In this document: one piece after another, positions 26,493 through 35,254 of the stretch
Numbering within the stretch: the first letter of the stretch is position 1
Layout of the letters: every line of letters begins with the position of its first letter
Assembly (NCBI RefSeq): GCF_019443445.1
Contig: NZ_CP080378.1
Location: 1,612,001 to 1,676,000, forward strand
Reading direction: 5' to 3'
Length of the DNA stretch: 64,000 nucleotides
From: Massilia sp. PAMC28688
GTDB taxonomy: Bacteria > Pseudomonadota > Gammaproteobacteria > Burkholderiales > Burkholderiaceae_D
Notes under the pieces: model-generated
What the model was told of the DNA's origin: nothing
Databases searched by the model: none
Seen by the model: the letters and a program-made list of their open reading frames with translations, nothing else
Translations under genes and position numbers: made by a program

Positions 26493-26524
26493 ATGGCGCC
26501 GCGCCTGCCTGGCCGCGGCGCCAT
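26493..26524 (-). terminator. Strong hairpin just after metK
   Basis: A perfect 11-bp stem ATGGCGCCGCG/CGCGGCGCCAT with a 10-nt loop begins 7 bp after the metK stop. There is no T run behind it, so it may act as an RNA 3'-end stabiliser or a Rho-linked end rather than a classical intrinsic terminator. It separates metK from the ahcY leader. Confidence 0.5.
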
Positions 26525-26530
26525 GGGCGC

Positions 26531-27697
26531 TTACGACAAGCCGGCTTCGGCGCGCAGCAGGGCTACCTTGTCGGTGCGCTCCCAGGTGAACTCCGGCTCT
26601 TCGCGGCCGAAGTGGCCATAGGCGGCGCTCTTGCGGTAAATCGGGCGCAGCAGGTCCAGCATCTGGACAATGCCTTTCGGACGCAGGTCAAAGTGTTCCA
26701 TGACCAGCTTGGCAATCTTTTCGTCGGGGATCACGCCCGTGCCTTCGGTGTACACCGTGATGTTGATCGGCTTGGCCACGCCAATGGCATAGCTGACCTG
26801 CACCTGGCACTGGCGCGCCAGGCCGGCGGCCACGATATTCTTGGCCACGTAGCGGGCGGCATAGGCGGCTGAACGGTCGACCTTGGATGGGTCCTTGCCG
26901 GAAAAGGCGCCGCCGCCGTGGGGCGCCGCGCCGCCGTAGGTGTCGACAATGATCTTGCGCCCGGTCAGGCCGCAGTCGCCCTGCGGGCCGCCAATGACGA
27001 AGCGCCCGGTCGGATTGACCAGGTAGCGCGTGCTGCCCAGCCATTCGGCCGGCAGCACCTTCTTGATGATTTCTTCAATGACCGCTTCTTCGATCTGGCT
27101 GTGCGACACCTCCGGCGCGTGCTGGGTGGACAGTACCACGGTATCGACGCCCACCGGACGGCCATTGAGGTAACGCAAGGTGACCTGGGATTTGGCGTCC
27201 GGACGCAGCCACGGCAGGCGGCCATCCTTGCGCAGCTGGGACTGGCGCTCCACCAGGCGGTGGGCATAGTGGATGGCGGCGGGCATCAGTTCGGCCGTCT
27301 CGTCGCAGGCATAGCCGAACATGAGGCCCTGGTCGCCCGCACCCTGGTCAAGGTCCAGGCCGGCGCCTTCGTCCACGCCCTGGGCAATATCGGGCGACTG
27401 CTTGTCATAGCACACCATCACGGCGCAGCCGCGGTAATCAATGCCGAACTCGGTATTGTCGTAGCCGATGCGCTTGATGGTTTCGCGCGCCACCTGGATA
27501 TAGTCGACGTTGGCGTGGGTGGTGATTTCACCGGCCAGTACCACCAGGCCCGTGTTGCACAGTGTCTCGGCGGCCACGCGGGCGCGGGGATCCTGCTCCA
27601 GGATGGCGTCGAGAATGGCGTCGGAAATCTGGTCCGCCACCTTGTCGGGATGGCCTTCGGAAACAGACTCGGATGTGAAGAGGTAATCGTTAGACAT
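26531..27697 (-). CDS. metK: S-adenosylmethionine synthetase
   Basis: Makes SAM from methionine and ATP in the cytosol. 388 residues, normal length. The N-terminal signature is [21 protein letters not shown]. The ATP-binding signature is [12 protein letters not shown], and the phosphate-binding P-loop-like region [23 protein letters not shown]. The ATG has AGGAG six nt upstream. The 5' leader carries a SAM-II-like aptamer and alternative hairpins around that ribosome-binding site. ahcY follows on the same strand behind its own promoter and riboswitch, so the two steps of the methyl cycle are adjacent but separately controlled. Confidence 0.97.
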   Translation of the reverse strand: MSNDYLFTSESVSEGHPDKVADQISDAILDAILEQDPRARVAAETLCNTGLVVLAGEITTHANVDYIQVARETIKRIGYDNTEFGIDYRGCAVMVCYDKQSPDIAQGVDEGAGLDLDQGAGDQGLMFGYACDETAELMPAAIHYAHRLVERQSQLRKDGRLPWLRPDAKSQVTLRYLNGRPVGVDTVVLSTQHAPEVSHSQIEEAVIEEIIKKVLPAEWLGSTRYLVNPTGRFVIGGPQGDCGLTGRKIIVDTYGGAAPHGGGAFSGKDPSKVDRSAAYAARYVAKNIVAAGLARQCQVQVSYAIGVAKPINITVYTEGTGVIPDEKIAKLVMEHFDLRPKGIVQMLDLLRPIYRKSAAYGHFGREEPEFTWERTDKVALLRAEAGLS

Positions 27698-27703
27698 GCA
27701 AAA

Positions 27704-27804
27704 CTCCTGTTACTGGTCAGATTGAAGTCGCAGTAACCGGGTTGCCTGCGACGCTTTAGCGACATTTATATTCCGCTTCGCAAGTTGTCTATTAACTCGG
27801 CGGA
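27704..27804 (-). promoter_or_regulatory. Candidate SAM-II-like riboswitch and expression platform of metK
   Basis: Minus-strand leader. A UCCGC/GCGGA P1 stem encloses a loop with UUAA, GAC and UUGC. After P1 come two nt and AUAAAUGU, then GCUAAA. This matches the SAM-II arrangement, in which UUGC pairs with GC(U)AA and the unpaired U contacts SAM. GAC (loop) can pair with GUC (27750-27752). Downstream, GUCGCAG (27746-27752) pairs with CUGCGAC (27727-27733), while the overlapping GUUACUG (27731-27737) pairs with CAGUAAC (27709-27715), which directly abuts AGGAG (27704-27708). The two hairpins exclude each other. The aptamer assignment is from remembered consensus, not a covariance search. Confidence 0.65.
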
Positions 27805-27880
27805 TCCTGCATACGTGGTATTTTACGCTCCTTGAGAAATTTTGGTCAGGCAACTGACAATATTTAAGCTTCGTCAATCC

Positions 27881-28732
27881 ATGCTAGTTCACCTTTTCCG
27901 CCTGCTGTCCCGGCTCCCCCTTTCCATCCTGCATGCGATCGGCGCGGCCCTGGGCTGGCTCGTTTACCTGGCCTCGCCGTCCTACCGGCGCCGCCTGCGC
28001 GGCAACCTGGTGCAGGCCGGCTTCGGGCAGCACTTGCGCAGTGCTGTGGCCGAGTCCGGCAAGGCCATCGTGGAGCTGCCCTTTGTGTGGTGCGCCGATC
28101 CGGCGCGGGTGGCGCGCCACGCCACGGAAGAGAACTGGGACTATGTGCAGTCGGTACTCGACAGCGGGCGCGGCATCGTGTTCCTGACCCCGCACCTGGG
28201 CTGCTTTGAGATCACGGCCCAGCAAATTGCCCTGCGCACGGCGCTCACCGTCATGTACCGTCCGCCCAAGAAGGCAGCCTTGAAACCCCTGATCGAAGGG
28301 GCGCGCGCGCGCCACAACCTGCACCTGGCCCCGGCCAACCTGTCCGGCGTGCGCATCCTGGCCAAATGCCTGCGCCGGGGCGAGCCGGTGGGCGTGCTGC
28401 CGGACCAGGTGCCGCAAGAGGGGGAAGGCGTGTGGGCGCCCTACTTCGGCAAGCCGGCCTATACCATGACGCTGCCGGCCAAGCTGGCCCAGCTGGGCCA
28501 GGCCGCCATCATCCTCGTGTATGCGGAGCGGCGCGCGCGCGGCCAGGGTTTTGTGGTGCGCTATGTTCCCTTCGATGGCGAACTGAGCGGCAGCGCGGCC
28601 GAGCAGGCCGCCACCATCAACCGCGCCATGGAGCAGCTGATCGCACGCTGCCCGGCCCAGTATTTCTGGAGCTATAACCGCTACAAGCAGCCCGATGGCG
28701 TGGCCGGGCCCGATGCCGGGATGGCTGCATGA
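27881..28732 (+). CDS. Lysophospholipid/lipid A acyltransferase (LpxL/HtrB family), first of pair
   Basis: 283 residues. The start at MLVHLFRLLSRLPLSILHAIG was chosen because the membrane anchor begins there. The HX4(D/E) acyltransferase motif is PHLGCFEI. MYRPPKKAALKPLIEGAR, GVLPDQVPQEGEGVWAPYFGKPA and the C-terminal AQYFWSYNRYK are characteristic of the LpxL/LpxM family, which transfers secondary acyl chains to the Kdo2-lipid A precursor at the inner membrane. The stop overlaps the next acyltransferase start (ATGA). It is divergent from metK, with the metK riboswitch region between them. Which acyl position it modifies is not deducible. Confidence 0.92.
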   Translation: MLVHLFRLLSRLPLSILHAIGAALGWLVYLASPSYRRRLRGNLVQAGFGQHLRSAVAESGKAIVELPFVWCADPARVARHATEENWDYVQSVLDSGRGIVFLTPHLGCFEITAQQIALRTALTVMYRPPKKAALKPLIEGARARHNLHLAPANLSGVRILAKCLRRGEPVGVLPDQVPQEGEGVWAPYFGKPAYTMTLPAKLAQLGQAAIILVYAERRARGQGFVVRYVPFDGELSGSAAEQAATINRAMEQLIARCPAQYFWSYNRYKQPDGVAGPDAGMAA

Positions 28733-29601
28733 GGCTGCTGCTTGGCCTGATGTGGCTGATGCACTGGCTGCCGCTGCCGATCCTGGGGCGCTTTGGCGCT
28801 GCCATCGGCAGCCTGCTGTTCATGCTGCTCAAGAAACGGCGCCACATTGCCCTGACCAACCTGCGCCTGTGCATGCCCGAATTGAGCGAGCAGGAACGGG
28901 TGGCGCTGGCAAGGCGCCACTTCCAGTCGTATTCGCGCAGCGTGTGGGAGCGCGCCATCCTGTGGTGGGCGAGCGAGGCGCGCCTGCGGCGCCTGATCCG
29001 CGTGGAACCGGGGGTGCCGCTGGCGCAGCTGCAGCAGCGCCCCACCATCTTGCTGTGCCCCCATTTCGTGTGCCTGGACGTGGCCGGCGTGGCCGTCATG
29101 CTCGAGTCCAGCCTGTGCTCCATTTACGTGGCGCAGAAAAACAAGGCCTTTGACGAAGTGCTGCGCCAGGGCCGCTCGCGCTTTCGGCCGGTGCAACTGT
29201 TTTCGCGCAAAGAAGGGGTCAAGCCCATCATCCGCGCGATGCGCGAGCACCTGCCCTACTTCATGCTGCCGGACATGGATTTCGGCGCCAAGGATGCCGA
29301 GTTCGTGCCTTTTTTTGGCGTGCCCGCCGCCACGCTGACGGCGCCCGGGCGCATTGCCGCCGCCACCGGCGCGGCCGTGGTGCCGGTGGTGGCCACCTTT
29401 CTGCCTGACTACGCGGGCTGGCGCGTGCAATTTTTTCCGCCCTGGGAAGACTATCCGGGTGAAGACATGGTGGCGGCGGCGCGCCGCATGAATGCCTTCA
29501 TCGAAGAGCGGGTGCGCGAGGCGCCGGCAGAGTATTTCTGGACCCACAAGCGGTTCAAGACGCGCCCGGCCGGCGAAGCGTCGCCCTATATTCGCCCCTG
29601 A
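28729..29601 (+). CDS. Lipid A biosynthesis acyltransferase, second of pair
   Basis: 290 residues, translationally coupled to the preceding gene by an ATGA overlap. The N-terminal hydrophobic anchor is [18 protein letters not shown]. The catalytic HX4D motif is PHFVCLDV, and the second conserved block is [21 protein letters not shown]. The C-terminus [13 protein letters not shown] is the family hallmark. Two paralogous acyltransferases in tandem usually add the two secondary acyl chains (LpxL- and LpxM-like steps), so the pair probably completes penta- or hexa-acylation of lipid A. dapF follows at 53 bp. Confidence 0.93.
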   Translation: MRLLLGLMWLMHWLPLPILGRFGAAIGSLLFMLLKKRRHIALTNLRLCMPELSEQERVALARRHFQSYSRSVWERAILWWASEARLRRLIRVEPGVPLAQLQQRPTILLCPHFVCLDVAGVAVMLESSLCSIYVAQKNKAFDEVLRQGRSRFRPVQLFSRKEGVKPIIRAMREHLPYFMLPDMDFGAKDAEFVPFFGVPAATLTAPGRIAAATGAAVVPVVATFLPDYAGWRVQFFPPWEDYPGEDMVAAARRMNAFIEERVREAPAEYFWTHKRFKTRPAGEASPYIRP

Positions 29602-29654
29602 CGGACCGACGCCGGGCGCCTGCCTGCCCGCGCCAGCTCCGCTATACTGCCCGC

Positions 29655-30518
29655 ATGAACCTTCAATTTACCAAAATGCATGGCGCCGGCAACGATTTCA
29701 TCGTCATCGATGCCATCAACCAGAACGTCGACCTGAGCGCCGACCAGTGGCGCGCGCTGGCCGACCGCCGTTTCGGCATTGGCGCCGACCAGATCCTGGT
29801 GGTGGAACGCGCGCACGCGCCCGACTGCGATTTCCGTTACCGCATCTTCAACCAGGATGGCAGCGAAGTGGAACAGTGCGGCAATGGCGCCCGCGCCTTT
29901 GTCAAGTTCGTCACCCAGAAGGGCTTGACCAGCAAGGCCGCGATCCGGGTCGAGACCATGAAGGGCATCATCACGCCGCGCCTGGAGCCGGACGGCAGCA
30001 TCACGGTGGACATGGGGCCGCCGCGCTGGACTGCGGACGCGCTGCCTTTCAATGCCGCCGGCCTGGCTTGCTCAAGCGAGGGCGACGATACGCTGTATCC
30101 ACTGGCACTCACGGCCGGGGCGCTCACCAGCACCGTGTACGTGTCGCTGGTATCGATGGGCAATCCGCATGCCGTGCAGACGGTGGACGATGTCGACACC
30201 GCCCCGGTGGAAGAGCTGGGCGCGCTGATCGAGCGCCACGAGCGCTTTCCCGCCAAGGTCAATGCCGGCTTCATGCAGGTCATGGACCGCGGACATATCC
30301 GCCTGCGCGTGTTTGAACGGGGCGCCGGCGAGACGCTGGCCTGCGGCACGGGCGCCTGCGCCGCCGTGGTGGCAGGCATCCGGCGCGGCCTGCTTGATTC
30401 GCCCGTGCGCGTCTCGGCCCGGGGCGGCGAACTGTCGGTGGCATGGGCGGGCGGCACGGCGCCGGTATACCTGAGCGGGCCGGCGGTGACGGTATTTGAA
30501 GGCAGCATCAGCCTCTAG
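29655..30518 (+). CDS. dapF: Diaminopimelate epimerase
   Basis: Interconverts LL- and meso-diaminopimelate without a cofactor, for lysine and peptidoglycan synthesis. 287 residues. It begins with the family opening [19 protein letters not shown]. Both active-site cysteines are present: [11 protein letters not shown] (first) and [14 protein letters not shown] (second). [10 protein letters not shown] and the substrate-binding region are also conserved. The gene follows the two acyltransferases, the same order as in many Burkholderiales, and faces the Sel1 gene tail-to-tail with a gap of only 27 bp. Confidence 0.96.
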   Translation: MNLQFTKMHGAGNDFIVIDAINQNVDLSADQWRALADRRFGIGADQILVVERAHAPDCDFRYRIFNQDGSEVEQCGNGARAFVKFVTQKGLTSKAAIRVETMKGIITPRLEPDGSITVDMGPPRWTADALPFNAAGLACSSEGDDTLYPLALTAGALTSTVYVSLVSMGNPHAVQTVDDVDTAPVEELGALIERHERFPAKVNAGFMQVMDRGHIRLRVFERGAGETLACGTGACAAVVAGIRRGLLDSPVRVSARGGELSVAWAGGTAPVYLSGPAVTVFEGSISL

Positions 30519-30545
30519 GCGGGCGGCCCGGCCGCGCAGTTGCGA

Positions 30546-32195
30546 TCAGGCTGCCATCTCGAACGATTCCCCTTCCGTTTCCTCGCATTGCTGGGCTTCC
30601 GGCAACACTGTCTTGAGCCGGTACAGGCGCTGGCGGTAGTTGCCTTCAGGTCCGCCCGGGCCTGGGTCCACTGGTCCGAACTGTTGCACGATGTCGTCCA
30701 GCGCGCGCCTTTCCTGCGCCGAGGCGATGGCAATCAGGCGCCGCTTGCAGCGCCCGTAGCTGGCGCGGATGTCCACCACCAGGCAATGGCCGTGGTCGGC
30801 GCTTTTGATATCGAGCAGCAAGGCTTCAGCGCGGCTCAGACCAAACAGGGCGGCCAGGCGCAGGCGCGCCGACAGCAGCGGATAGGCCGTGGCCAGGGTG
30901 GCCGGAGCGCGCGCGGCCACGCCGGCAAACACGGAAGCGGTGCGCGGCGCAATCTTGCCGAGCGCAGCGGCGGCCTGGGGACAGCCCTGGGCCGCCGCCT
31001 TTTGCAGCCAGTACACGGCCTTGACATCGTTGCCCTCCTGCTCGCGGCGGGCGCGCCAGGCGTTGTGGCCGCATTCGAGCTGGGCTTCGCGGTAGCCCAT
31101 GCCGGCGGCGCGCTCCAGATAGGCCTGGGCATCTGCCACATTGCGCTGCGAAAACTCCGGCTTGATATAGATACGCGACAACGCATACCAGGCTTGCGGC
31201 AAGCCCTGCTCGCCCGCCAGCGCCAGCCAGCGGATGGCTTTCTTGAAATTGGCCGCGCCGGCTCCGGCGGCAATGCGCTGGCCATCGACGTGCATGCGCG
31301 CCTGCCACAGCCCCATGGCCAGCTGGGCATGGGCATCGTGTTCGGCGGCGGCCAGTTCCCAGAAATGGTGCAGCTCGGCCTCGCTCACGCCGTGGCGCTG
31401 GCGCAGGCCCGGCCCGCCGGCGTCCAGCAGGCGGGCGCAGCGCGACAAGGTGGCGACCCCGTCCTGGCCCGGATGAATGGCGCCCAAGGGCTGGCCGGCG
31501 CAGGCGGCAGCGAGCGCACGGGCGCGCGGCAGGGCCTGGGCCAGGAAGGCGTCGGGACTGTCGGCATGCCAGGCGCGCTCCGCCGCCGGTACGGCGGTGG
31601 CCCGCGCCGGCGGCTCGCCAGTGGATGCGGCCGCCCGCGGCCAGCGTTCGGCCGCGGCCGGGGCTGGAGCGGCAGGCGCGCACGGAACCGGGGCGGGGCA
31701 CGGCGCAGCAGCACTGGCAAAGACACCGGCACCAGCAGCGTTCGCAGCACCGGCGGCAGGCGGGCGCGGGGCGCCGCCTTGCTGGTAGCGGGCGTACAGC
31801 CGGCTGGCGTCGGCCATGCCGCAGCGGGCCGCCTGTTCCAGCGCGCGCAACGCCTTGGCCCGGCGCGCCGGATCGGTCCCGCCCTGGTGCTCGAAAGTGA
31901 GCTGGGCCAGCACCACCCCGGCCCGCAGCACCCCGGCGTCGTAGGCACGCTCATACCACTGGGCCACCGGACGGGCGCTTTGCACGGCCAGTTCCAGCGG
32001 AATGTGCGCGCCGATCAGCTCGCATGCCTGGTGCGAACCCTGCTCTGCAGCGCGGTCGAGCCAGTGCAGGGCCGTGGGCAGGCTCTTGGGCAGGCCGGCA
32101 CTGCCATATAAATAGAGCCGCCCCAGCGCCAGCTGGGCATCGCGCTGGCCGCCGCGCGCGCCCCGGATAATGCCCAATTCTTCGCGATTTGCCAT
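30546..32195 (-). CDS. Sel1-like repeat protein
   Basis: 549 residues without a signal peptide. The N-terminus has Sel1/TPR-like helical repeats (GGQRDAQLALGRLYLYGSAGLPKSLPTALHWLDRAAEQGSHQAC, repeats of about 36 residues). More repeats lie in the middle (DAHAQLAMGLWQARMHVDG, PQAWYALSRIYIKPEFSQRNVADAQAYLERAAGMGYREAQLECG, AVYWLQKAAAQGCPQAAAALGKIA). A roughly 90-residue Ala/Pro-rich linker (about 140-225) separates the two repeat blocks. A C-terminal region of about 130 residues (ALLLDIKSADHGHCLVVDIRASYGRCKRRLIAIA) is not recognised. Such proteins scaffold protein interactions; the partner is unknown. It is transcribed away from the porin genes. Confidence 0.85.
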   Translation of the reverse strand: MANREELGIIRGARGGQRDAQLALGRLYLYGSAGLPKSLPTALHWLDRAAEQGSHQACELIGAHIPLELAVQSARPVAQWYERAYDAGVLRAGVVLAQLTFEHQGGTDPARRAKALRALEQAARCGMADASRLYARYQQGGAPRPPAAGAANAAGAGVFASAAAPCPAPVPCAPAAPAPAAAERWPRAAASTGEPPARATAVPAAERAWHADSPDAFLAQALPRARALAAACAGQPLGAIHPGQDGVATLSRCARLLDAGGPGLRQRHGVSEAELHHFWELAAAEHDAHAQLAMGLWQARMHVDGQRIAAGAGAANFKKAIRWLALAGEQGLPQAWYALSRIYIKPEFSQRNVADAQAYLERAAGMGYREAQLECGHNAWRARREQEGNDVKAVYWLQKAAAQGCPQAAAALGKIAPRTASVFAGVAARAPATLATAYPLLSARLRLAALFGLSRAEALLLDIKSADHGHCLVVDIRASYGRCKRRLIAIASAQERRALDDIVQQFGPVDPGPGGPEGNYRQRLYRLKTVLPEAQQCEETEGESFEMAA

Positions 32196-32566
32196 CGTGT
32201 GTCCTATGCAGTGAGGTCCGGACCATGGTCGCCGTGCGGCCGTATTGATTCCGGTGGAACAATGAAGGAAAGTCTACGCCCTGCGCCGGCGCGAACGGCG
32301 GCGAAACACGCCTTCCTTGATCTTGAACAAACGGCACATGCATGCAGACAGATAATTTTGCTTGTGAGAAATGAAATAAAGCCCGTTCCGAGTTTCAAAA
32401 ATACAACAGCGCACGCTGAATTATTGGCTTTCCACCAATGGACACCTGCATAATTGGTCAACTCGGCGATTCCGATGCGCCAAGCACAGACAGTTATACC
32501 TATTGCGACCGGCGGCCAGCGCCCCGGCCCGCGATTCGAACGATTTACTTATTAAGGATTTGGTAC
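32196..32566. other. Intergenic region between the Sel1 gene and the first porin
   Basis: No credible gene is present. The middle (about 32340-32420) is clearly more AT-rich than its surroundings, as expected for promoter DNA. A CATAAT-like -10 hexamer lies near 32449-32454, and AAGGA precedes the porin ATG. No repeat of either 44-bp element is present. Confidence 0.5.
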
Positions 32567-33628
32567 ATGAAAAAATCATTGTTGGCCGTGGCACTCCTGG
32601 GCGCATTCGCCGGTGCAGCACACGCGCAGTCGTCCGTGCAGATCTACGGCAACCTGGACCTGGGCCTGGTCAAGCGTACCGACCAGTCGCTCAATATCGG
32701 CAAGCGCGCCAACAACACCCTCGGCTTCAAGGGTGTGGAAGACCTGGGCAATGGCCTGAAGGCGATCTTCCAGCTGGAAATGCGTTACGAGCCGGACACC
32801 GGCGCCAATGAAACCGGCAGCAACGGCTATCAGCGCCCCCTGTTCCAGGGCCAGAGCCGGGTGGGCCTGTCGGGCGACTTCGGTACCGTGCGCGTTGGCC
32901 GCGGCCTGACCGCGTTCCAGGAGTCGAGCATTGCGTTCGAGCCATGGCACGGCATTCCATCGCCACAGGGCTTCCAGGCTGACCTGGCAGTGGCCGGCTA
33001 CACCTCGGACCCGCTGAGCCCGACCGGTAACTCGGCCAACCGTTTCTCGAACGCCGTGTTCTACAACTCGCCAGAGTGGATGGGCCTGCAGCTCAACACC
33101 ACCATCGCCACCAAGGAAGCCAACGGCAACGCCGCCTTCATTGGCCGTGGTACGGCAGCAGCGCCGCAATACCCTGCCAACACCACGTCGCAGACCAACC
33201 CTTACTCGATCTCGGTTACCTACCGCAACGGCCCAGGCGCCCTGATGCTGGCTGCCGAGCGCAATGCCGTGGAATCGAAGGTTGCTTCCTTCGCAGGTTC
33301 CGTGTACGTCATGCCTGAAACCAAGCTGATGTTTTCGATCACCCGCCAGGACCAGGAGCACACCCGTCCGTTCAACTATGACACCAAGGCCTGGGTCATT
33401 GGCGCCAATCACCAGATCGGCAATGGCAAGATCCTGGCCGGCGTGGGCATGAAGCATGTCGACGGCATGGAAAAGGTCAAGCAGTTCTCGCTCGGCTACG
33501 AGTACGCGCTGTCGAAGCGTACCTACCTGTACGCGGACTTCTCGAACAAGAAGGGCGCACCGGCCATCGCGCCGAGCACCCAGACCAGCATCAATCACTA
33601 CGCGCTGGGCGTGTTCCACTCGTTCTGA
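32567..33628 (+). CDS. Gram-negative general porin (Porin_4/OmpC-like)
   Basis: 353 residues. Signal peptide MKKSLLAVALLGAFAGAAHA, then the classical Burkholderiales porin opening SSVQIYGNLDLGLV. TLGFKGVEDLGNGLKAIFQLEMRYEPDTG is followed by SRVGLSGDFGTVRVGRGLTAF, alternating beta strands, and C-terminal NHYALGVFHSF with terminal Phe for outer-membrane insertion. AAGGA precedes the chosen ATG; 43 in-frame upstream residues show no export signal. It forms a trimeric 16-stranded channel by family knowledge; selectivity is not predictable. A paralogue follows 248 bp downstream. Confidence 0.95.
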   Translation: MKKSLLAVALLGAFAGAAHAQSSVQIYGNLDLGLVKRTDQSLNIGKRANNTLGFKGVEDLGNGLKAIFQLEMRYEPDTGANETGSNGYQRPLFQGQSRVGLSGDFGTVRVGRGLTAFQESSIAFEPWHGIPSPQGFQADLAVAGYTSDPLSPTGNSANRFSNAVFYNSPEWMGLQLNTTIATKEANGNAAFIGRGTAAAPQYPANTTSQTNPYSISVTYRNGPGALMLAAERNAVESKVASFAGSVYVMPETKLMFSITRQDQEHTRPFNYDTKAWVIGANHQIGNGKILAGVGMKHVDGMEKVKQFSLGYEYALSKRTYLYADFSNKKGAPAIAPSTQTSINHYALGVFHSF

Positions 33629-33820
33629 TCACGCGGAGCGCAGCTCCGGCATCAGCACGACGCGAGGGCGAAGCCAGGGGCAACCCGCTTCGCCCTCCTT
33701 GCTGATGGGCCGGGATAGTGAAATGACATCGGCGGCAAGGCTTTGTGTCATTTCTGCAACCGCAACAACATCCGCTCATCGGCTTTCTGTACAAGCAACT
33801 TGAACGATGGCATATTGGTC

Positions 33821-33848
33821 AAAACGAATTAGTACGCACGTTCGTTTT
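33821..33848. promoter_or_regulatory. Inverted repeat upstream of the second porin
   Basis: A perfect AAAACGAA/TTCGTTTT inverted repeat has a 12-nt spacer and ends 28 bp before the porin ATG. It lies where an operator or an mRNA stem near the start could act. GGAGAC follows as ribosome-binding site. The rest of the 248-bp interval holds no gene, and no terminator for the first porin was recognised. Confidence 0.45.
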
Positions 33849-33876
33849 TACACAAATTTAATATCCTGGAGACGCA

Positions 33877-35148
33877 ATGAAGACTAAATTACTCGCTGGT
33901 GTGATCGCTACCTCTTTCGCCGCCCCTGTGCTGGCCCAATCGAGCGTGCAGATCTACGGCATCGCCGACATGGCTGTGGTCAAGACCAAAAATGAAAAGA
34001 CCAAGCTGGCAAGCGGCGGCGCGGATGGCTCGCGCATCGGTTTCAAAGGCACGGAAGACATCGGCGGCGGCTACAAGGCGATTTTCCAGCTGGAAGCACG
34101 CGTTGAACTCGACACCGGTACCCAGACCCCGGCCCTGCTGCACAACAATGACGGTTTCTACCTGCTCAAGGGCATGGGCGGCCTGCCGGCGGCAGCGCGC
34201 GCCGGCCTGGCTGCCGGCCTGCGCGGCTTCGGCGACGCTGCCGTGAACCGTGAAAAAGCCCTGTTCGACCGCACCGCCATGGTCGGCCTGGTCACTCCTG
34301 TGGGCGCCATCCTGATGGGCCGCATGTACACCCCTGGCTACGAAGTGTTTGCTGCTGCCGACACGTTTGAAAACGGCACCGGCGGCGCCTGGGGCGGCAT
34401 CACCGGCGGCACCGCCGGCTTCACCGCCATCGGCGCTGACATTCGTTCGCAAAAGTCGATCCAGTACCGCATCGCCACGCCACAGGGTATCGGCGGCTCG
34501 CTGATGTACGGCTTCAAGAATTCCGGCTACCTGGGCCGCTACAACAAGTTCTACGGCGCCGCCGTGACCTACAAGGCCAACGGCTTTGACGTGGGCGTGG
34601 CGCACAACCGTGGCCACGACCTGGCCGACCGCCGCAGCCTGACCACCTCGACCATTGGTGGTTCCTACACCATGGGCGACTTCAAGTTCTTCGCCGGCTA
34701 CCACGACCAGGAAAACTACAACTCGGCCCTGCTGCCGGACTACATCGCCACCTACGACACCTCGGTGGCACCGGCTTTCGCCATGCTCGACCCGGTCACC
34801 CGCGGCGCCCTGCGTAACATCTTCGTGACCAACATCACGCGCAACACGCAGATCGATTCGAACAGCGCCCAGGTTGGCTTGCACTACCGCATCGGCGCCG
34901 GCCGCATCATGGCTTCCGTTGCACGCCAGAACGACCGTACCGCCTCCGACAGCGATGCCACCCTGATGGCCATCGGTTACGACCACAACCTGTCCAAGCG
35001 TACCGACGTGTACACCGTGTTCGCGCACATCAAGAACCAGAACGATGGCCAGTACACCCCTGGCGTGGCCGGCGCTCCGGGCGGCTTCACCAAGGTCGCG
35101 GGCGAAAGCAGCCACTCGCTGCAGCTCGGTATCCGTCACCGCTTCTGA
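33877..35148 (+). CDS. Gram-negative general porin, second paralogue
   Basis: 423 residues, about 70 longer than the neighbouring porin. Signal peptide MKTKLLAGVIATSFAAPVLA, then SSVQIYGIADMAVVK, SRIGFKGTEDIGGGYKAIFQLEARVELDTG, GAILMGRMYTPGYEVF and C-terminal SHSLQLGIRHRF. An insertion of about 45 residues after the second strand (LLHNNDGFYLLKGMGGLPAAARAGLAAGLRGFGDAAVN region), rich in Gly/Ala, is absent from the first porin. It likely forms an extended surface or constriction loop. A clear intrinsic terminator follows. Different loop and length suggest different solute selectivity from its paralogue. Confidence 0.94.
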   Translation: MKTKLLAGVIATSFAAPVLAQSSVQIYGIADMAVVKTKNEKTKLASGGADGSRIGFKGTEDIGGGYKAIFQLEARVELDTGTQTPALLHNNDGFYLLKGMGGLPAAARAGLAAGLRGFGDAAVNREKALFDRTAMVGLVTPVGAILMGRMYTPGYEVFAAADTFENGTGGAWGGITGGTAGFTAIGADIRSQKSIQYRIATPQGIGGSLMYGFKNSGYLGRYNKFYGAAVTYKANGFDVGVAHNRGHDLADRRSLTTSTIGGSYTMGDFKFFAGYHDQENYNSALLPDYIATYDTSVAPAFAMLDPVTRGALRNIFVTNITRNTQIDSNSAQVGLHYRIGAGRIMASVARQNDRTASDSDATLMAIGYDHNLSKRTDVYTVFAHIKNQNDGQYTPGVAGAPGGFTKVAGESSHSLQLGIRHRF

Positions 35149-35164
35149 TCATTGCCATACCAAC

Positions 35165-35193
35165 AAAAAGACGCCTGCGGGCGTCTTTTTTTT
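35165..35193 (+). terminator. Rho-independent terminator after the second porin
   Basis: A GACGCC/GGCGTC stem with a TGCG loop, flanked by five A and eight T. It lies 17 bp after the porin stop. Confidence 0.9.
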
Positions 35194-35254
35194 ATGCCCC
35201 CGTGCCACGCTCGGTTAGAATGCCGGTACTTCACAGCCGAACTGACCGACCTCA

